Below, in pieces: positions 15,183 to 24,074 of a DNA stretch of 64,000 nt. Under the pieces are notes generated by a model that had not been told where the DNA came from, searched no databases, and was given only the letters and a program-made list of their open reading frames with translations. The stretch is from Terasakiella pusilla DSM 6293 (GTDB taxonomy: Bacteria > Pseudomonadota > Alphaproteobacteria > Rhodospirillales > Terasakiellaceae): contig NZ_JHYO01000012.1 of NCBI RefSeq assembly GCF_000688235.1, positions 1 to 64,000 on the forward strand, read 5' to 3'. Each line of letters starts with the position of its first letter. Within the stretch, counting starts at the first letter, position 1. Position numbers and translations under genes: made by a program.

Positions 15183-16550
15183 TTACGGGAAAAGGATACG
15201 TACCAAAAGGCCTTGATTTCCTTTCCCATCCAAGAGTTTAATTTTTCCATCGTGGCCTTCGACAATTTCACGGACAATATCCATCCCAAGACCACAGCCT
15301 TCTCCTGCACGTTCATCTAAACGCACGAACCTTTCAAAAACCTGTCCACGCTGATCTTCAGGGATTCCCTTGCCGTTGTCTTCCACTTCCAATGCGACTT
15401 GACCATCAATTTCCGTGACGCGAACTGAGATTTCGTCACCGCCATACTTCAACGCGTTGTCGATCAAATTGGACAACATTTCACGGATTTGAAATTCGCT
15501 ACCTCTAAATAAGCGTTCTGAAATCTCAGCCTCAAACCCCAAGTCCTTTTCCAAGTCGATTGCACGTTTGACCCATTCCACCGTCATATCGCGTGCGAGA
15601 ACGACCAAATCAAACTGGGTTTCATTTGCCCCACCTCGGGGGTTTCCCCGGACACGGGTTAAACTCAGCAACTGTTTTGCAAGGCGCGACGTCTGTTTTG
15701 TACTGGCCAGAATGCTTTCCAAGGCTTGAATAGACTGAGGGTCGTCGACTTCGCGCAATGCAAGTTCAGCTTCTGCCTGTAAAACCGCTAAGGGCGTTCT
15801 AAGCTGATGAGATGCATTGGAGATAAAACGGCGTTGATTTTCGATACTGTCTTGTAGTCGCACCAACAACCCGTTCAAGGCTTCAACGACTTTGCTTATT
15901 TCTTTCGGCATACTTTTATTGATCGGACGCAAATCGTTATAAGAGCGTTTTTGAATTGAGGTCTGCAATTTGGCTAAGGGTTCCAGTCCCCTCTCCACAC
16001 CAATGATGGCAAGTAACGAGGCCAATCCGATGACCAAAACAATTCGAACGGCGGATTGAAGAACAGCGCGAAGCAAAAGGTCGTCACGCTCTGTTTTGGT
16101 TTGTGCGACCAAAATCCGTACCCAGCCCTCAGCCCCACGTCCTTCCACCAAAAAACGCATAGCCATCATACGCACCGGTTGATTGTCGTAGATTGTATCG
16201 TAAAAGTGCGGATACCCTTCTAAATACTTCTGTGTTTTCTTTGGTTGGGGTAAATCAGCATACCCGGTAATGAAAGCACCATCGGGGCCAAGAACTTGAT
16301 AATAAAGTCTTTCATTTGACGATAAACTGAGCAGCGCACTTGCGTCTTCTGACAGCATGTCACCCCCACTTTTGATGACATTTTCAGAAACAAGCAACGC
16401 CATTGAGACCATCATGCGATCATGGATCTCACGGATAGATTTTTTCGAACTAAAATAGGATTCTGCAACTAACGCAAAAGCCATGACGGCTAAGGGGATC
16501 AATAACCAGGTCAGGAGACGCCTTTTTAACGAACTTATTGGCGACGTCAT
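15183..16550 (-). CDS. tctE: Sensor histidine kinase, TctE type
   Basis: A 455-residue membrane kinase: N-terminal membrane helix (about 11-31), a periplasmic sensing segment of about 130 residues, second helix (about 167-187), linker, HisKA with His in ISNASHQLRTPLAVLQ, and a HATPase domain (N box LSNLIDNALKYGG, G boxes VEDNGKGIPE and GCGLGMDIV). The periplasmic domain is of the 2CSK-N kind seen in TctE, which senses tricarboxylates. Its start overlaps the tctD stop by four bases. With tctD it probably controls tctC-tctAB and tcuAB. Confidence 0.85.
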   Translation of the reverse strand: MTSPISSLKRRLLTWLLIPLAVMAFALVAESYFSSKKSIREIHDRMMVSMALLVSENVIKSGGDMLSEDASALLSLSSNERLYYQVLGPDGAFITGYADLPQPKKTQKYLEGYPHFYDTIYDNQPVRMMAMRFLVEGRGAEGWVRILVAQTKTERDDLLLRAVLQSAVRIVLVIGLASLLAIIGVERGLEPLAKLQTSIQKRSYNDLRPINKSMPKEISKVVEALNGLLVRLQDSIENQRRFISNASHQLRTPLAVLQAEAELALREVDDPQSIQALESILASTKQTSRLAKQLLSLTRVRGNPRGGANETQFDLVVLARDMTVEWVKRAIDLEKDLGFEAEISERLFRGSEFQIREMLSNLIDNALKYGGDEISVRVTEIDGQVALEVEDNGKGIPEDQRGQVFERFVRLDERAGEGCGLGMDIVREIVEGHDGKIKLLDGKGNQGLLVRILFP

Positions 16551-17212
16551 TCAGCCTCCAACATATACCCTATCCCACGAATGGTTCGAATACCGACATC
16601 ATACGCCTTCAACTTTTTGCGAAGTCTGGAAATATAGATTTCAATAGCCGACAGGTCAGCTTCGTCATCAAAGCCAAAGATATGTTCAAAAATTTTGTCT
16701 TTTGGGACCACACTACGATGATTTCGAATCAACACTTCCAAGACAGCGCGTTCACGTGGCGTTAGAGACAGATCATAACCGTCTACGATAAAGAGACGAC
16801 TATTCGTATCAAAAACAAGGACACCAGCTTTAATCAAAGTACTTCTTTTTGCTTGGTGACGTCGCAATAATGCACGTATGTGGGCTTCGAGTTCACTGAC
16901 CTCAAATGGTTTGGTCAGATAATCATCCGCACCTAGGTCAAGTCCACTAACCCTGTCTTCAATCTCAGCCCGCGCCGTCAAAATCAAGACGGGAGAAGAT
17001 CCGCCACGTTCCCGAAAATGTTTTAGAATATCCAGCCCATCCATGCCCGGCAGATTTAAGTCCAGGACCAGCAGGTCGTAGTTTTCCGTTTTAAGGACAT
17101 CGTTGGCAAGGCCGCCATCGTCAAGCACATCAACAGCGTGCCCCATTTGTTTAATGGAGCGCGAGATGGCACTTGCCAGATCAGCATGGTCTTCAACTAC
17201 AAGAATTCTCAT
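16547..17212 (-). CDS. tctD: Response regulator, TctD type (OmpR family)
   Basis: A 221-residue regulator starting MRILVVEDHADLA at 17212. The receiver shows the acidic pair ED, phospho-acceptor Asp in LLVLDLNLPGMDGLD, Thr in VLILTARAE and Lys in DYLTKPFE. The C-terminal winged helix (LTPRERAVLEVLIRN, then SAIEIYISRLRKKL, IRTIRGIGYML) is OmpR-type, a class that binds direct repeats with 10-11-base period. Such repeats (CTGAMAG) are found before tctC and between tcuA and the gntR gene. Sits between lysR and tctE in one operon. Confidence 0.9.
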   Translation of the reverse strand: MRILVVEDHADLASAISRSIKQMGHAVDVLDDGGLANDVLKTENYDLLVLDLNLPGMDGLDILKHFRERGGSSPVLILTARAEIEDRVSGLDLGADDYLTKPFEVSELEAHIRALLRRHQAKRSTLIKAGVLVFDTNSRLFIVDGYDLSLTPRERAVLEVLIRNHRSVVPKDKIFEHIFGFDDEADLSAIEIYISRLRKKLKAYDVGIRTIRGIGYMLEAE

Positions 17213-17247
17213 AGCTAAATAATAAGGAAGATTACCGTTTTTGAAAC

Positions 17248-18153
17248 TTATTTTTGATTCTCTTTCAAACATGCCAGAAACTTAAGAATGACAGGCGCCT
17301 TTGCCTGTCCTTTGGGAACGGCGCAAACCAGATTACGAGACGCCCATTCATCTTTTAAAGGGCGACCATCCAAATCCGTTTTATTTATGTACGGCTTGGC
17401 AAGACTTTCACGGATAAACCCCAAACCCAAACCTGCTTGTACACAGGTGCGCAAGGAACCAAAGCGCATCACTTTTGTTTTGTATGAAGGGGTGCGACCT
17501 GCTTTGCGTGTTGCTTCTGCGACCAATTCATCAAGCACACCGCCTTCATGAAAAGAAATATGCTCGTATTTCAGGGTATCTTCAAAAGAAACAGGCGTTG
17601 TCCTTCGTGTGGTCCCAAAAACCGGATGGCCTGATTTTCCGACGATCCAAACTGGATCGTGCGCATAGGGGACAACATCAAAACCTTTTGTCACCGTTGT
17701 ATCTGATATCAGCACAAGATCGGCTAAATCCTCACGCAAGAAACGTATACCTTCCTGGGAAAATATCTCGCGCAAATGAACATTCAGTTGCGGGTTTTCT
17801 TCTTTAAATTTGGCGACAACAGAGGGCAAAGGTCCGTTCATCACCGAGGTGATCGCCGCGATACGAAATTCCCCACCGTTTCCTTGGGAATAGCGTTTTA
17901 AATCCGCACGAATATCAGCGTACTGAGACAATAGCGATTCGCAATGTTTGGCAAAGGTCTTGCCAGCCGGCGTCAGGCTTGCCCCTGTTGGGGTGCGTTT
18001 AATAAGGATCGCATCAAGAGCATGCTCAAGATCACTGATCCGCCTTGAGGCCGCAGAGGCCGCAATATGCTCGTTTCGGGCCGCGGCCCCAATACTTCCG
18101 AGGCGTGCGACCCCTAAAAATACCCGCAAGGTAACAATGTCGAAACTCTGCAT
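17248..18153 (-). CDS. LysR-family transcriptional regulator
   Basis: A 301-residue LTTR: N-terminal winged HTH (LRVFLGVARLGSIGAAARNEHIAASAASRRISDLE) and a periplasmic-binding-type effector domain (FRIAAITSVMNGPLPSVVAKFKEENP onward). First regulatory gene of the operon lysR-tctD-tctE-dehydrogenase. The ligand is probably a carboxylate given the context, but the sequence does not show which. Having LysR, TctDE and GntR together suggests layered control of the catabolic module. Confidence 0.85.
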   Translation of the reverse strand: MQSFDIVTLRVFLGVARLGSIGAAARNEHIAASAASRRISDLEHALDAILIKRTPTGASLTPAGKTFAKHCESLLSQYADIRADLKRYSQGNGGEFRIAAITSVMNGPLPSVVAKFKEENPQLNVHLREIFSQEGIRFLREDLADLVLISDTTVTKGFDVVPYAHDPVWIVGKSGHPVFGTTRRTTPVSFEDTLKYEHISFHEGGVLDELVAEATRKAGRTPSYKTKVMRFGSLRTCVQAGLGLGFIRESLAKPYINKTDLDGRPLKDEWASRNLVCAVPKGQAKAPVILKFLACLKENQK

Positions 18154-18169
18154 GAGGCCTCACATTTAA

Positions 18170-18370
18170 TTAGTCTTCCAACAAGATTTTCATAACCTTA
18201 TCATGAGAACCTTTCGAAAAGTTGTCAGCGGCATTTTTAGCATGAATGGCTCTTCTCACCAGAGCAGTCATTTCTTTTGTCGTTTCAACAACACCATTAA
18301 GAGCGCCCAGAATCTTGTGTGCTCGTGTTTGGGGCTGGGCTGTATCGATTTGTTGTTCATAGGTAATCAT
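18170..18370 (-). CDS. Small unknown protein, 66 aa
   Basis: Starts at ATG 18370 with GGAG eight bases upstream; a longer frame upstream has no ribosome site. The sequence is helical and amphipathic (ILGALNGVVETTKEMTALVRRAIHAKNAADNF). No family recognised. It sits 16 bases before the LysR gene on the same strand and could be the first gene of that operon, in the divergent region facing tctC. Confidence 0.45.
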   Translation of the reverse strand: MITYEQQIDTAQPQTRAHKILGALNGVVETTKEMTALVRRAIHAKNAADNFSKGSHDKVMKILLED

Positions 18371-18530
18371 TTGCTTTACTCCAAAATCATCTTGTGTTCG
18401 TTGCATCGCAGTATATGGAGAAATGACAAAGGATGGTAATGCTCGCTCGTCAGTCAGGGCATCGTGGAAAAGCACGACCTGTTTGAAAAGTTTCTGATAT
18501 GATGACAGTATTGAAAGAAAACTATAAAAG

Positions 18531-18548
18531 CTGAAAGCTGACTGAAAG
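18531..18548 (+). promoter_or_regulatory. TctD-box-like direct repeat upstream of tctC
   Basis: CTGAAAG-CTGA-CTGAAAG, heptamers exactly 11 bases apart, 136 bases before the tctC start. Same spacing and consensus as at 26669-26705. OmpR-type regulators bind such repeats. A role as TctD operator is inferred. Confidence 0.55.
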
Positions 18549-18683
18549 GTAGCAGACGTAATGTCTTCTTAAGAACTGGGCAAATGCCTTGTTTAAAACG
18601 GGAGTAAACCTCGGGATCGCCAAAGAATCCCAGCTAAAGAAAAGGGCAACTCTCACAAGTTATTCTTATTGGAGGTTTTACTT

Positions 18684-19772
18684 ATGGTTCCGAAGACATT
18701 GAAAAAGTTTTCTATGATGCTGGCAGGTGTTGCCGGCGCAATGACCATCGCAAGCGCTATAGAAGCAGCTGATTTTTCTGGTCAGCGCATTGAATGGATT
18801 GTCCCATTTAAAGAAGGTGGCGGTTCTGACCGTTGGGCGCGTTTCTATGCCCCATTACTGAGTGAGGCGCTTCCAGGCAACCCCGTCGTTGTTGTCAAAA
18901 ATGTTCCCGGCGGTGGTTCAACCAAAGGAGCCAACCAATTTGCCATGCGTGCAAAACCCGATGGTCTGCAAATTCTCGGCACTTCCGGTTCAACACAATT
19001 TCCTTATCTGTTAGGTGACAAGCGTGTTCGCTATGACTACAAGGATTGGAATGTTGTGTTGGCATCCGCCACAGGTGGTGTTTTTTATGTGAACCCTGAA
19101 CTAGGCGTAAAATCAGCCAAGGATATCACGAAACTGCGTGGGCAATCCCTTAAGTATGGGTCTCAGGGCGCGACTTCCCTAGATTTGATCCCGCTTCTTT
19201 CTTTGAAAATGCTAGATATAGATGTAAAAGCGATCTTCGGTATGAAAGGTCGTGGTGCGGGTCGCTTGGCGTTCGAGCGCGGCGAAGTCAATGTGGATTA
19301 TCAGACTTCTACCGGTTATCTGAAAAAATCTTTACCTCTCGTAGAAGAAGGCAAAGCGATCCCTCTGATGAGCTGGGGGGCGTTGAATGAAAATGGCGAT
19401 GTTGTTCGCGATCCGACATTCCCTGATCTGCCGAGCTTCCCTGAAGTTTACGAAATGGTTCATGGCAAGAAGCCGTCTGGTGAGGCATGGGACGCTTGGA
19501 AAGCCTTCTTCACAGCGGGCTTCCCCGGTCAGAAAATGGTTTTCCTGCCAAAAGGCACGCCACAGGACATTATTGACACATATACCGAAGCTTTCAAAAA
19601 AGTTGTAACGGCACCTGACTTTGCCCAAAAAGCCGAGATGACATTGGGGACATACCCACAATCTACAGGCGCTCAAGCGACAAAAGTAAAAGATGTTGCT
19701 ATCAACGTTTCTAAAGCTGCACAGAACTATGTGCGCGACTGGCTAACTGAAGCCTACAACGTCAAATTCTAA
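18684..19772 (+). CDS. tctC: Tripartite tricarboxylate transporter substrate-binding protein
   Basis: A 362-residue periplasmic binding protein of the TctC/BugT family. Signal peptide about residues 1-28 (ends IEAA). Family marks: IEWIVPFKEGGGSDRWAR near the mature N-terminus, VVVKNVPGGGSTKGANQ, and KAIFGMKGRGAGRLAFERGEVN. A good ribosome site (GGAGG) fixes the ATG at 18684. It captures a tricarboxylate and delivers it to the TctAB membrane unit encoded next. Heavier expression than the membrane gene is expected because a hairpin lies between them. Confidence 0.92.
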   Translation: MVPKTLKKFSMMLAGVAGAMTIASAIEAADFSGQRIEWIVPFKEGGGSDRWARFYAPLLSEALPGNPVVVVKNVPGGGSTKGANQFAMRAKPDGLQILGTSGSTQFPYLLGDKRVRYDYKDWNVVLASATGGVFYVNPELGVKSAKDITKLRGQSLKYGSQGATSLDLIPLLSLKMLDIDVKAIFGMKGRGAGRLAFERGEVNVDYQTSTGYLKKSLPLVEEGKAIPLMSWGALNENGDVVRDPTFPDLPSFPEVYEMVHGKKPSGEAWDAWKAFFTAGFPGQKMVFLPKGTPQDIIDTYTEAFKKVVTAPDFAQKAEMTLGTYPQSTGAQATKVKDVAINVSKAAQNYVRDWLTEAYNVKF

Positions 19773-19781
19773 AGACCTAAA

Positions 19782-19811
19782 CGGGCGGGTATCCATCTAG
19801 GAACTCGCCCG
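19782..19811 (+). terminator. Intercistronic hairpin between tctC and tctAB
   Basis: Nine-base-pair stem (19782-19790 with 19803-19811, one G-T pair). No strong T-run. Such hairpins between binding protein and permease genes usually stabilise the upstream message or reduce read-through. Confidence 0.6.
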
Positions 19812-19914
19812 AAGTCTACCCAAAACACAACTCCTTTTTATCAAATTAAATTGCTGAGCGTTTCAATTGTATTCGCGCAAACGCTATCGCTCACCCTAAT
19901 TTTAGGAACTCGTT

Positions 19915-21894
19915 ATGTTAGAAGCCATGATGACAGCCTTGGCAACTGTAGCAAGCGGCACCCATCTACTATACCTTGTCGGTGGCGTATTGCTCGGTTT
20001 GGCCGTAGGCATTTTTCCGGGACTTGGTGGTATTGTCGGCCTTTCCCTCTGTCTTCCATTTCTCTATGGAATGGATCCGATCTCCGCACTTGCTATGCTG
20101 GTTGGACTAGTTGCGGTAATTCCTACCTCCGATACTTTCACGTCAGTTTTGATGGGTATTCCAGGCTCATCTGCGTCACAAGCCACGGTTCTTGACGGTT
20201 TCCCGCTGGCTAAAAAAGGCCATGCCGCCCGTGCTCTTGGCGCGGCCTTCACGGCCTCCCTGTTCGGTGGGCTTTTCGGTGCGATTGTCCTCACCGTTTT
20301 TGTTTTAATCGCTCGTCCCGTGATCCTTGCATTTGGTTCCGCAGAACTGTTTATGCTGGCCGTCCTTGGCCTATCCATGGTTGGGGTTCTAGCGGGCAAC
20401 AGTCTTACCAAAGGTCTTTCAGCCTGTGGAATTGGCCTGTTGCTCGGTTCCATTGGGGGCGCACCTGCAACAGGTGAATTTCGTATGTCCATGGATGTCC
20501 CGTACCTGATGGATGGTCTCAAGCTGGTCATCGTCGGGCTGGGCATTTTTGCTATTCCCGAAATTATTGATCTGGCACGTCAAAACCGCGCAATCTCCAA
20601 ATCCGCTTCACTTGGTTCCGGTTGGCTAGATGGTGCAAAAGATATGATCCGCCATAAATGGCTCTGCGTACGTTGTGCCATTGCCGGGTGTCTTGTTGGT
20701 GCTTTACCCGGTCTGGGTGGTTCAGTCGTAGATTGGATTGCCTATGGGCATGCCGTTCAATCATCCAAAGATAAATCTCAGTACGGCAAAGGGGATATCC
20801 GTGGTGTCCTTGCCCCTGAATCTGCCAACAACGCAAAAGAAGGCGGCGGTTTAATCCCCACTTTGCTATTTGGTATTCCGGGTTCCGGCTCAATGGCTGT
20901 CTTTATTGGCGGTATGATCTTGATTGGAATGGAACCTGGCCCAGCATTGGTTGGCGCAGAATTAAATATTACCTATACAATCGTTTGGTCCTTGGCGTTG
21001 GCAAACGTGGTCGGTGCCGGATTATGCCTGTTCCTGTCTCCTGCAGTCGCACGTTTGACCACCATTCCTTATTCTTATCTCGCACCGTTTATGATCACGA
21101 TTATCTGTTTTGCCGCCTTTCAGGCAACACGTGATCTGAATGACCTGCTCGCTTTGTTGGGTGTTTCGTTGCTGGGTATTGGAATGAAGCGTTTTGGCTG
21201 GCCGCGACCGGCTTTTCTAATCGGTTTCGTTCTTTCCGGTACTGCTGAAACATACCTTTATCAGTCCGTTCAGTTTTATGACTGGGGCTTCCTGACACGT
21301 CCCGGTGTGTTGATTATCGGCGCACTGATTGTTCTGTCACTCTGGGTTAGCATGCGTAAAAAACCTGAAAACCCGGTTGAGCATGAAGAAGAAGAAATCT
21401 CCCATGCCACCAATCTAAAACCACAGGCAATATTTGCGGGCGTTGTTGTACTGTTCTTCGCTTTTGGTCTTCTGGATGCAACGAGCCAGTCTTTCCTCGG
21501 CGGTGTCTTTAGCGGAAGTGTATCGGCTGTGATGCTGGCCTTTAGCTCCATTGTTTTCTACAAGCTCGCCACAAACAAAGTCGACGACCCTGTGAATTAT
21601 GATCACGAACACGTCGGTGACCATGTGGGTATGGAAGACGTTCAATCTATAAGCCACTACTTGTTCTGGTTTGTCAGTTTCATTGCAGGTATCGCGTTAG
21701 TCGGCTTCCTTCCTGCCCTCTTTGTCTTCATGACAACGTACTTGCGCACGAAAGCAAAAGCATCCTGGGTCCGCATTGCCATTCTCGTGGCCTGCACCCT
21801 TGGTGGTCTGACGGCACTGGCTCACATCATGGTTCTGGATTTCCCACGGGGATATCTCCAGTACCTGATCGAACTGCCGTGGCCAATTGGGTAA
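19915..21894 (+). CDS. tctA: Fused TctA-TctB membrane component of the tricarboxylate transporter
   Basis: A 659-residue membrane protein. Residues about 1-500 are TctA: multiple helices with the signature GIFPGLGGIVGL, GIPGSSASQATVLDGFPLAKKG and, in the second half, LPGLGGSVVDWIAYGH and LFGIPGSGSMAVFIGG (inverted-topology repeats). After a charged linker (RKKPENPVEHEEEE, about 485) a four-helix segment of about 150 residues corresponds to the small subunit TctB, normally separate. The fusion guarantees 1:1 assembly. Lies in the operon tctC-tctAB-prpF-abrB. Sodium-coupled uptake is the family rule. Confidence 0.88.
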   Translation: MLEAMMTALATVASGTHLLYLVGGVLLGLAVGIFPGLGGIVGLSLCLPFLYGMDPISALAMLVGLVAVIPTSDTFTSVLMGIPGSSASQATVLDGFPLAKKGHAARALGAAFTASLFGGLFGAIVLTVFVLIARPVILAFGSAELFMLAVLGLSMVGVLAGNSLTKGLSACGIGLLLGSIGGAPATGEFRMSMDVPYLMDGLKLVIVGLGIFAIPEIIDLARQNRAISKSASLGSGWLDGAKDMIRHKWLCVRCAIAGCLVGALPGLGGSVVDWIAYGHAVQSSKDKSQYGKGDIRGVLAPESANNAKEGGGLIPTLLFGIPGSGSMAVFIGGMILIGMEPGPALVGAELNITYTIVWSLALANVVGAGLCLFLSPAVARLTTIPYSYLAPFMITIICFAAFQATRDLNDLLALLGVSLLGIGMKRFGWPRPAFLIGFVLSGTAETYLYQSVQFYDWGFLTRPGVLIIGALIVLSLWVSMRKKPENPVEHEEEEISHATNLKPQAIFAGVVVLFFAFGLLDATSQSFLGGVFSGSVSAVMLAFSSIVFYKLATNKVDDPVNYDHEHVGDHVGMEDVQSISHYLFWFVSFIAGIALVGFLPALFVFMTTYLRTKAKASWVRIAILVACTLGGLTALAHIMVLDFPRGYLQYLIELPWPIG

Positions 21895-21907
21895 GGAGGA
21901 AATCGCT

Positions 21908-23002
21908 ATGACAAAACAACGTGCTATCCCCTGCGTTCTGATGCGCGGGGGAACCTCCAAAGCCCCCTTCTTCAAACTGGGCGATTTGCCTCAAACAGAA
22001 GAACGACGCAATGCCGTTTTACTGGCCGCAATGGGATCACCTGACCCCTTGCAGATCAATGGTGTCGGCGGGGCGCAGGCGGTTACAAGCAAAGTCGCTA
22101 TGATCTCACCTTCTCCCATTGAAGGTATTGATGTGGACTATCTCTTTGCTCAGGTCTCTATTGATCAAGGCGTTGTTGATATATCCCCATCCTGTGGGAA
22201 CATTCTCTCCGCAGTTGGCCCGTTCGCCATTGAAGAAGGCTTGGTCATGCCCAAAGACGGCGAAACGCTGGTGCGCATCCGAAATGTCAATACGAACAGC
22301 CGCATTGATGCCGTTGTGCAAACCCCGGATGGTCAGGTCGAATACGACGGCAGTGCGACAATCGACGGCGTTCCGGGTTCAGCCGCCCCCATTATGCTAC
22401 GCTTCATGGGGGTGGACGGGTCCAAAACAGGTGCAATCCTGCCGACAGGTAAAGTCATGGAAGAAATCAATGGCATTGACGTTACCTGCATGGATGTGGC
22501 CGTTCCTATGGTCATGATGCGCGCGACTGATCTCGGTCTGAAAGGGAATGAAACAAAGGCTGAACTGGATGCCAATGTTGACTTGCTGGAAAGAATTGAA
22601 GCGATCCGCAGAATAGCCGGCAAACGCATGGGGCTTGGCGATGTCTCTCAAAAGGTTATCCCAAAAATCGGTATTCTTTCTAAACCGAACAAAGGCGGCA
22701 ACATAACATCACGCTACTTCATGCCATGGGATTGTCATCCAACCCATGCTGTGACGGGTGCACAATGTGTCGCAACCTGTGCGGTGATGAAAGGAACTGT
22801 AGCAGAAGACCTGAGCCAAGTAGACCGCCGTGATGTGGAGAATATTGTGATTGAGCACCCTTCCGGTCAGATCGAAGTTGAACTGTCCGTTACAGGACAT
22901 ACCAGCGACTTGACCTTTAATTATGCTGGCATTCTACGAACCGCGCGACGTCTGTTTCAGGGCGAAGTCTTGGTTTCAGAAAATATCTGGAGCAAAAACT
23001 GA
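21908..23002 (+). CDS. PrpF/GalD-like isomerase (4-oxalomesaconate tautomerase family)
   Basis: A 364-residue protein of the PrpF family. CVLMRGGTSKAPFF at the N-terminus, MGSPDPLQINGVGG, PSCGNILSAVGPFAIE (first active-site Cys), and PTHAVTGAQCVATCAVM (second Cys region) are the family marks. Members isomerise double bonds in aconitate-type acids (2-methylaconitate) or tautomerise 4-oxalomesaconate. Here the likely substrate is an aconitate made by TcuA from tricarballylate, turned into the TCA-cycle isomer; that is inference from context. AAGGAGG sets the start at 21908. Confidence 0.82.
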   Translation: MTKQRAIPCVLMRGGTSKAPFFKLGDLPQTEERRNAVLLAAMGSPDPLQINGVGGAQAVTSKVAMISPSPIEGIDVDYLFAQVSIDQGVVDISPSCGNILSAVGPFAIEEGLVMPKDGETLVRIRNVNTNSRIDAVVQTPDGQVEYDGSATIDGVPGSAAPIMLRFMGVDGSKTGAILPTGKVMEEINGIDVTCMDVAVPMVMMRATDLGLKGNETKAELDANVDLLERIEAIRRIAGKRMGLGDVSQKVIPKIGILSKPNKGGNITSRYFMPWDCHPTHAVTGAQCVATCAVMKGTVAEDLSQVDRRDVENIVIEHPSGQIEVELSVTGHTSDLTFNYAGILRTARRLFQGEVLVSENIWSKN

Positions 23003-23034
23003 TTAAACAGCACCTCAAAAAACTCCCCGCTTTA

Positions 23035-24027
23035 TTGCTGGGGTGTGCCGGCGGTTTCTCCTTTGCCCTCATGGAGTTACCGCTGGCATGGCTTTTGGGT
23101 GCGATGAGCGTGTGCTTAATCGCAACCTTTTGCGGCCTCTCATTATACAAGCCAGGTTCCATTGTCTTGTCCATGCGTGCGATTTTAGGTGTTGCCATTG
23201 GCAGTGCGTTCTCACCTGAAATAAATGAACGCTTGGGCGACCTTTCTCATAGCTTATTGTTTTTGCCGCCCTACTGTTTACTTACAGGGTTAATCGGCTA
23301 CGCTTTTTTCCGCACCGTCGCGAAATTTGATAGACCGACAGCTTATTACGCAGCCATGCCCGGCGGTTTTCAAGATATGGTCGCCTTTGGTGAAGAGGCA
23401 GGGGCTAAAATTCAGCCCCTCGCCTTAGTCCATGCGACCCGTATCATTTTTTTGGTTTTTACCTTACCTTTTCTGGTGAGATGGATTGAAGGGCTTGAAA
23501 CCGAGAACGCAGGCCTACATCACTGGCCAGACTTCGAAAGTCTGATTATTTTATTCTTGTGTGGTGGTCTTGGTTGGGGCTTGGCAAAGCTACTTCGTAT
23601 AAGCGGATCTGCCATCGTAGGTCCGATGGTCGTCAGCGGACTTGCCCATTATTTGGGGTGGGTTGAAGCAACGCCACCTAAAGCGTTTATTGATCTCGCC
23701 CAGTTGATTATCGGCGTTCATATCGGGTGCCAATATCAAGGTATGAGAGTCAAAGAAATGGCGTCAGTCATTTTCATTTCCTTCGGTTACCTTCTTATTC
23801 TAGGAATACTGACAGCCGCCTTTGTCGGACTTGTTTTTATCTTTGCCGAAGCTGATCCGGTTGCAGCGCTGCTTGCTTTTTCCCCCGGCGGACAGGCAGA
23901 AATGAACCTAATCGCCTTTGCTATGGATATCGATGTCACTTATGTTGCGCTTCATCATCTTATCCGAATGGTACTCGTTATTGTTGGGGCGCAGTTAATA
24001 TTTAAGCTCATCAAGCGCTTTGCTTAA
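23035..24027 (+). CDS. AbrB-family membrane protein (putative transporter/ammonia monooxygenase-like)
   Basis: A protein of at least 330 residues with about ten membrane helices and the AbrB duplicate pattern: LPLAWLLGAMSV, PGSIVLSMRAILGVAIGSAF, AAMPGGFQDMVAFGEE in the first half, AFSPGGQAEMNLIAFAMD in the second. There is no ATG; the annotated start is TTG at 23035, but the frame is open back to a CTG at 22999 overlapping the prpF stop (CTGA) with GGAG before it, giving the fuller first helix. Found with tricarboxylate genes, it may export or import a related acid; function unproven. Confidence 0.7.
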   Translation: MLGCAGGFSFALMELPLAWLLGAMSVCLIATFCGLSLYKPGSIVLSMRAILGVAIGSAFSPEINERLGDLSHSLLFLPPYCLLTGLIGYAFFRTVAKFDRPTAYYAAMPGGFQDMVAFGEEAGAKIQPLALVHATRIIFLVFTLPFLVRWIEGLETENAGLHHWPDFESLIILFLCGGLGWGLAKLLRISGSAIVGPMVVSGLAHYLGWVEATPPKAFIDLAQLIIGVHIGCQYQGMRVKEMASVIFISFGYLLILGILTAAFVGLVFIFAEADPVAALLAFSPGGQAEMNLIAFAMDIDVTYVALHHLIRMVLVIVGAQLIFKLIKRFA

Positions 24028-24058
24028 AAAAAGAAGGCGGTACCTTTTGAGTACCGCC
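24025..24058 (-). terminator. Terminator of the tcuAB operon
   Basis: GGCGGTAC (24036-24043) pairs with GTACCGCC (24051-24058); on the minus strand the stem is followed by a T-run (24025-24032). It separates the convergent abrB-like and tcuB genes. Confidence 0.8.
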
Positions 24059-24074
24059 CACGCCTGTTTTCAAT

